Assembly (NCBI GenBank): GCA_963920575.1
Contig: OY986965.1
Coordinates: 126,501 to 190,500 of the forward strand
Source of the DNA: Narthecium ossifragum
Taxonomy: Eukaryota > Streptophyta > Magnoliopsida > Dioscoreales > Nartheciaceae
Direction of reading: 5' to 3'
Length of the DNA stretch: 64,000 bases
Numbering within the stretch: position 1 is the first letter of the stretch; each line of letters starts with the position of its first letter. A program made the translations under genes and the position numbers. The notes under the pieces are model-generated. The model was not told where the DNA came from. It ran no database searches and was given only the letters and a program-made list of their open reading frames with translations. Shown here one piece after another: positions 60,905 to 64,000 of this stretch.

Positions 60905-62240
60905 TTGCCAGGAATTTTTTAGAGGGAATTGGCTCTCTAACACTTGTAGAGAGAACCAATACCTAGACCGTCATCGGACGGTCATGATCTGTTTGGGGAC
61001 TTAAACCCCCCTCTTCCACTATCCAGACCCGAGCCAAGCCCCTCTCCCATGCCCTACACGTCGCCGCCATCGGCTCGCCCGCCCCCGCCTCGCTCGCGCC
61101 GGCCTCCCTCGCCCCCGTCGTCGACGCCTCGCCAGCCCTAGCCTCCCTTGCGCTGGCCTCCCTCGCCACCGCTACCGAAGCCTCGCCCGTCCCGGCCTTC
61201 CTCGCTCCGTCCACCCTCGACCTCGCCCCGGCCTCCCTTGCCTAAAGGATCTTTTTGAGGTATAGGCTTTCATATTGTTCTATGCAATTCTTGATTCCGG
61301 CCAGCGTCCATTTGTTGATACACAAGCATGTTCATTGGGTTTCAATGTTTTGATGTTTCTTTCTGCATCTGCAAGCAATATGGTCAGATACGTAAACTCT
61401 ACACAGCTTGCAAACATCGTGGCTTTGTTATGATTGATTACTACGATATACGAGCAGCGCTAAATGCAATGAAAGCCCTACAAAGCAAACCATTGAGGCG
61501 CCGGAAGCTTGACATTCACTTTTCTCTTCCGAAGGTTAGCACACGCTCCCAATTTTTGTTTTTAGTCTCTATCAGGATGGAATTTTTTGTGGTACTGGTT
61601 TAGTACTTATATTGCTTTACAGTATTTGTACCAGAGCCAGTGGTTCTTTCTAGTTAGATGTTTTATGACCATAATGAACTGCAATTCAAAGTATTTTCTT
61701 TCACGTTCTTTTGGGATGGCGATATCCTTAATAGAGGTGTTTCCATAGATTTTATACGTTGACTTTCATAATCAAAAGATGGGGACTTCTGTACATTCAT
61801 TCCTTACATGAGTGTCTTCACATGTTTACCATGTACTACTTTTATCAGATCAACCCTACAGAGAAGGATGTTAACCAGAGAACACTTGTTGTATTCAACC
61901 TTGATTCCTCTGTCTCTAATGATGATCTCCGTCAGATTTTTTAGTTATTCATTGAATTATGTATTTGTGATTGTTGTTATTAATACTTAATTTTATCAAC
62001 AGATTCGTGAAACTCCACTGAAGCGCCATGAAAAATTTATTGAATTTTTTGATGTGAGAGCTGCTGATGCTGCTCTCCGTGCTCTTAATCGGAGTGATAT
62101 AGCTGGAAAGAAAATAAAGCTTGAGCCTAGCCGTCCTGGAGGTGCAAGAGGATGGTAAAGTTTAAGCAGATTCACTTTTCATTAGATACGTTCCTTTATG
62201 GCCATGTTTTTATGAAACTGAAGTATGCGGTCCACTCTAA
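60905..62240 (+). mobile_element. Gene-fragment-carrying element with GC-rich 5' block (partial, Pack-MULE-like)
   Basis: Starts near AGGAATTTTTTAGAGGGAAT, followed by CATCGGACGGTCATGATC. This resembles the terminus of the 4.7-kb element (GGAATTTTACGGG... CATCGGACGGCCAGGATC). A GC-rich GCCGGCCTCCCTCGCC-type repeat block (61030-61250) follows, then a Mei2-like gene fragment. The right end is cut by the second copia fragment at 62241, so no opposite TIR is seen. Confidence 0.5.
61376..62160 (+). pseudogene. Mei2-like RNA-binding protein gene fragment (three exons)
   Basis: Exon-like pieces 61376-61534 (QYGQIRKLYTACKHRGFVMI, then DYYDIRAALNAMKALQSKPL), 61849-about 61940 (INPTEKDVNQRTLVVFNLDS, then SVSNDDLRQIF) and 62003-about 62153 (IRETPLKRHEKFIEFFDVRA, then ALNRSDIAGKKIKLEPSRPG) match the end of RRM1 and most of RRM2 of plant Mei2-like (AML/OML) proteins. 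Introns are kept. The second piece runs into TAG where the donor should be, and the last ends in TAA after GGARGW. The diagnostic C-terminal RRM3 is absent. It is a captured fragment of a meiosis/development RNA-binding protein gene. Confidence 0.88.
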
Positions 62241-63710
62241 TTTGATGGAACAAGATTTAGAAGATGGCAAAAGAAGATGCACTTCCTTCTCGCTGGACTA
62301 AAGGTCGCTTACGTGCTTGCAACTCCAAAACCTATGGAGTATGAACATGAAACCGCCGCTGAAAAACATGATAGAACGAAATGGGAGGAAGATGACTACA
62401 TTTGTAAAGGGTATATTTGCAATGCTATCGTGGACTCTCTCTTCGATATCTATCAAAGCAAACCAACGGCCAAAGATGTATGTGATGCTGTTGAATCTAA
62501 GTACCTTTTGGAGGACGCAACGAGTAAGAGGTTTCTTGCATCTAAATTTATGAATTACAAGATAGTTGATTCTAGGCCTGTCATAGAGTAATTCAATGAA
62601 ATTCTGCACATCCTAGACCCGATCAATCAACATGATATGAAAATGGATGAAAATATTATTGTTTCATCTATTATTGATAAGCTTCCTTCATCATGGAAAG
62701 AGCAAAGAAAACTACTTAAACATAAGGAGGAGGAAATGTCCCTTGATCAACTGGGACAACATCTTCATGTTGAAGAAGTATGAAGACTTTAAGGAAAGTC
62801 TTGAGGAGGTTGGTCTCCAATCCTCAAAAGTGCTCGTGGTGGAAGAAGATAAAGGCAAACATCCCTCTCATGCCAAGAAATCAAATCAGAAGAGGAAGAA
62901 TTTTGGCCAAAATCAAGGTCAAAATAAGAAGTTCAAAGGTGCTTGTTATCATTGTGGCAAGCCAGGGCATTACAAGAGTGATTGCCGTTTTCTCAAGAAG
63001 AAACAACAAGAATCTGACTACAAGGTAAAGTTTGTTGCTATGATCTTGGAGATCAACATGCTTGAAGACTATGATTCATGGTGGATCGATTCCGGAGCAA
63101 CAAGGCATGTATGCAAAGACAAGAGTCATTTCAAGACTTATATCTATTAACATATATCAAGAAAAGGTTTAGCAGATAGGAATGATTATGTACCTGCATT
63201 TTGTAATTCCTGTTAGACTATATATTTATTAACTCTTCTTTTCCCAAAGACTTAAGCTTTTGGGTTGAGTGGTTAGAGTGTGTCCCATGGTATCAGAGCT
63301 CTTGGATTCAAACCTTACTCCCTCCAATAGTCGCATCAGCCTATATGACCGTGGAATCGTCTCAGCCTGTATGACCGTGGAATCGGTCCCGTTCCCAATG
63401 GCAATGGGAGGGGCCAGCTGTAGGCTGTGGTTCTCAAGCATGGCGTCCCCAGGCTCCAGCCCCTTCCCCCAAGTCTAAGGCAGAATCTCCCGAGCAGAAA
63501 GGACCTATTCCACGGTCATACAGGCTGAGCCGATTCCACGATCATATAGGCTGAGGTGACTATTGGAGGGAGTAAGGCTTGAACCTAAAACCTCTGCTCT
63601 GATACCATGGGAGACACTCTAACCACTCAACCCAAAAACTTAAGTCTTTGGGAAAATGGAGAGTTAATGGATATATAGTCTAACATGAAGTACAAAATGC
63701 AGGTACATAT
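62241..63710 (+). mobile_element. Defective Ty1/copia gag-protease plus foldback, copy 2
   Basis: Starts abruptly inside gag (TTTGATGGAACAAG, equal to 57978 in copy 1) and repeats copy 1 through the zinc knuckle, DSGATRHVCKD, the stop after TYIY and the foldback. The right arm is cut after GCAGGTACATA. It shares the in-frame TAG after SRPVIE and the TGA after VEEV with copy 1, plus one extra T near 62792. PBS-like words are at 63288-63299 and, inverted, at 63596-63607. The loop (63390-63480) differs from copy 1. Confidence 0.88.
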
Positions 63711-64000
63711 ATCCTACTATGACGGGTTCTTAGCCGTCGGATCCTCCCTTCCAGCTTAAATGAGATCAGGTTGCACCATATGATCCAAAGGCATACCAAA
63801 CACCAACATTAGATGGCCGATGCATGCATCCTACGATCATGATGCACCAGCAATTCACGCAACCAAACACCAACGTTAGTCTTATTTGGATGAGTTCCCG
63901 TGTATGCCAGAGAGACTGTTGTCCACCCAATTTCTCTTCATATGGATGGGATTTGCTGTATATTTGATGTACTTTGTTTAGTCATTTGGTATTATTCAAC
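63711..64000. other. Unassigned DNA at the right edge
   Basis: Begins ATATCCTACTATGACGGGTTC and has AACCAAACACCAACGTTAG near 63860, a phrase common at transposon ends. A partial near-repeat (ACCAAACACCAACATTAG) occurs near 63795. No gene was seen before the window ends. Confidence 0.35.

Overview
The window looks like nuclear DNA of a flowering plant, probably a monocot. Genes are split by GT-AG introns. The intronless genes are GC-rich and sit in AT-rich surroundings, microsatellites are frequent, and the mobile elements are plant types (Mutator-like and hAT MITEs, Ty1/copia, Ty3/gypsy-like LTRs, tRNA-related repeats). I cannot name the species. There is one assembly gap (6666-6865). No rRNA, tRNA gene, CRISPR array or bacterial feature was seen.

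Host genes, left to right: the 3' half of a chloroplast ribosomal protein L3 gene (1-1769, +); an LRAT/NC-domain protein (2626-3580, -); a P-class PPR protein (11508-12461, -); an intronless arogenate/prephenate dehydratase-like gene with altered motifs (17988-19286, -); a TPR-thioredoxin-like TTL gene of 7 exons and 683 aa (37709-41844, -); a 3-exon, 399-aa coiled-coil protein with a C-terminal membrane anchor and no recognised function (43241-46915, -); and an 8-exon COQ5 C-methyltransferase of ubiquinone synthesis, 287 aa (49944-54994, +). The last COQ5 intron holds an intronless AIM32/sucrase-ferredoxin-like ORF on the same strand. The exon chains for L3, LRAT, TTL, the 399-aa protein and COQ5 were built by hand from splice sites, and reading phase is kept across every junction.

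Accessory DNA: 3.6-9.9 kb holds a Mutator-type MITE with a perfect 9-bp target duplication, a GATCCG-rich minisatellite containing the gap, a gypsy-like LTR relic, a palindromic array and a copia RNase H remnant. From 23.5 to 35.2 kb lie two large inverted-repeat elements with captured host gene pieces. The first (23523-29856) has 1.5-kb inverted arms, each carrying serine carboxypeptidase-like and transaldolase exons, and its centre holds a decayed antisense transaldolase. The second (30571-35230) carries pieces of phenylalanine ammonia-lyase, plastid terminal oxidase and a YbaB-type plastid nucleoid protein. Both resemble Pack-MULEs. From 56.9 to 63.7 kb is a patchwork: an LEA fragment, two copies of a defective copia gag-protease fused to a foldback repeat, an orphan SIP1 aquaporin exon, a tRNA-like repeat, and a Mei2-like RNA-binding gene fragment next to another GC-rich block.

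The strongest candidate for something new is the 6.3-kb inverted-repeat element. If transcribed across, it would fold into a long hairpin matching two host gene families. This is inference and needs small-RNA data. The host genes look like ordinary housekeeping and metabolic genes with no operon-like link to each other.
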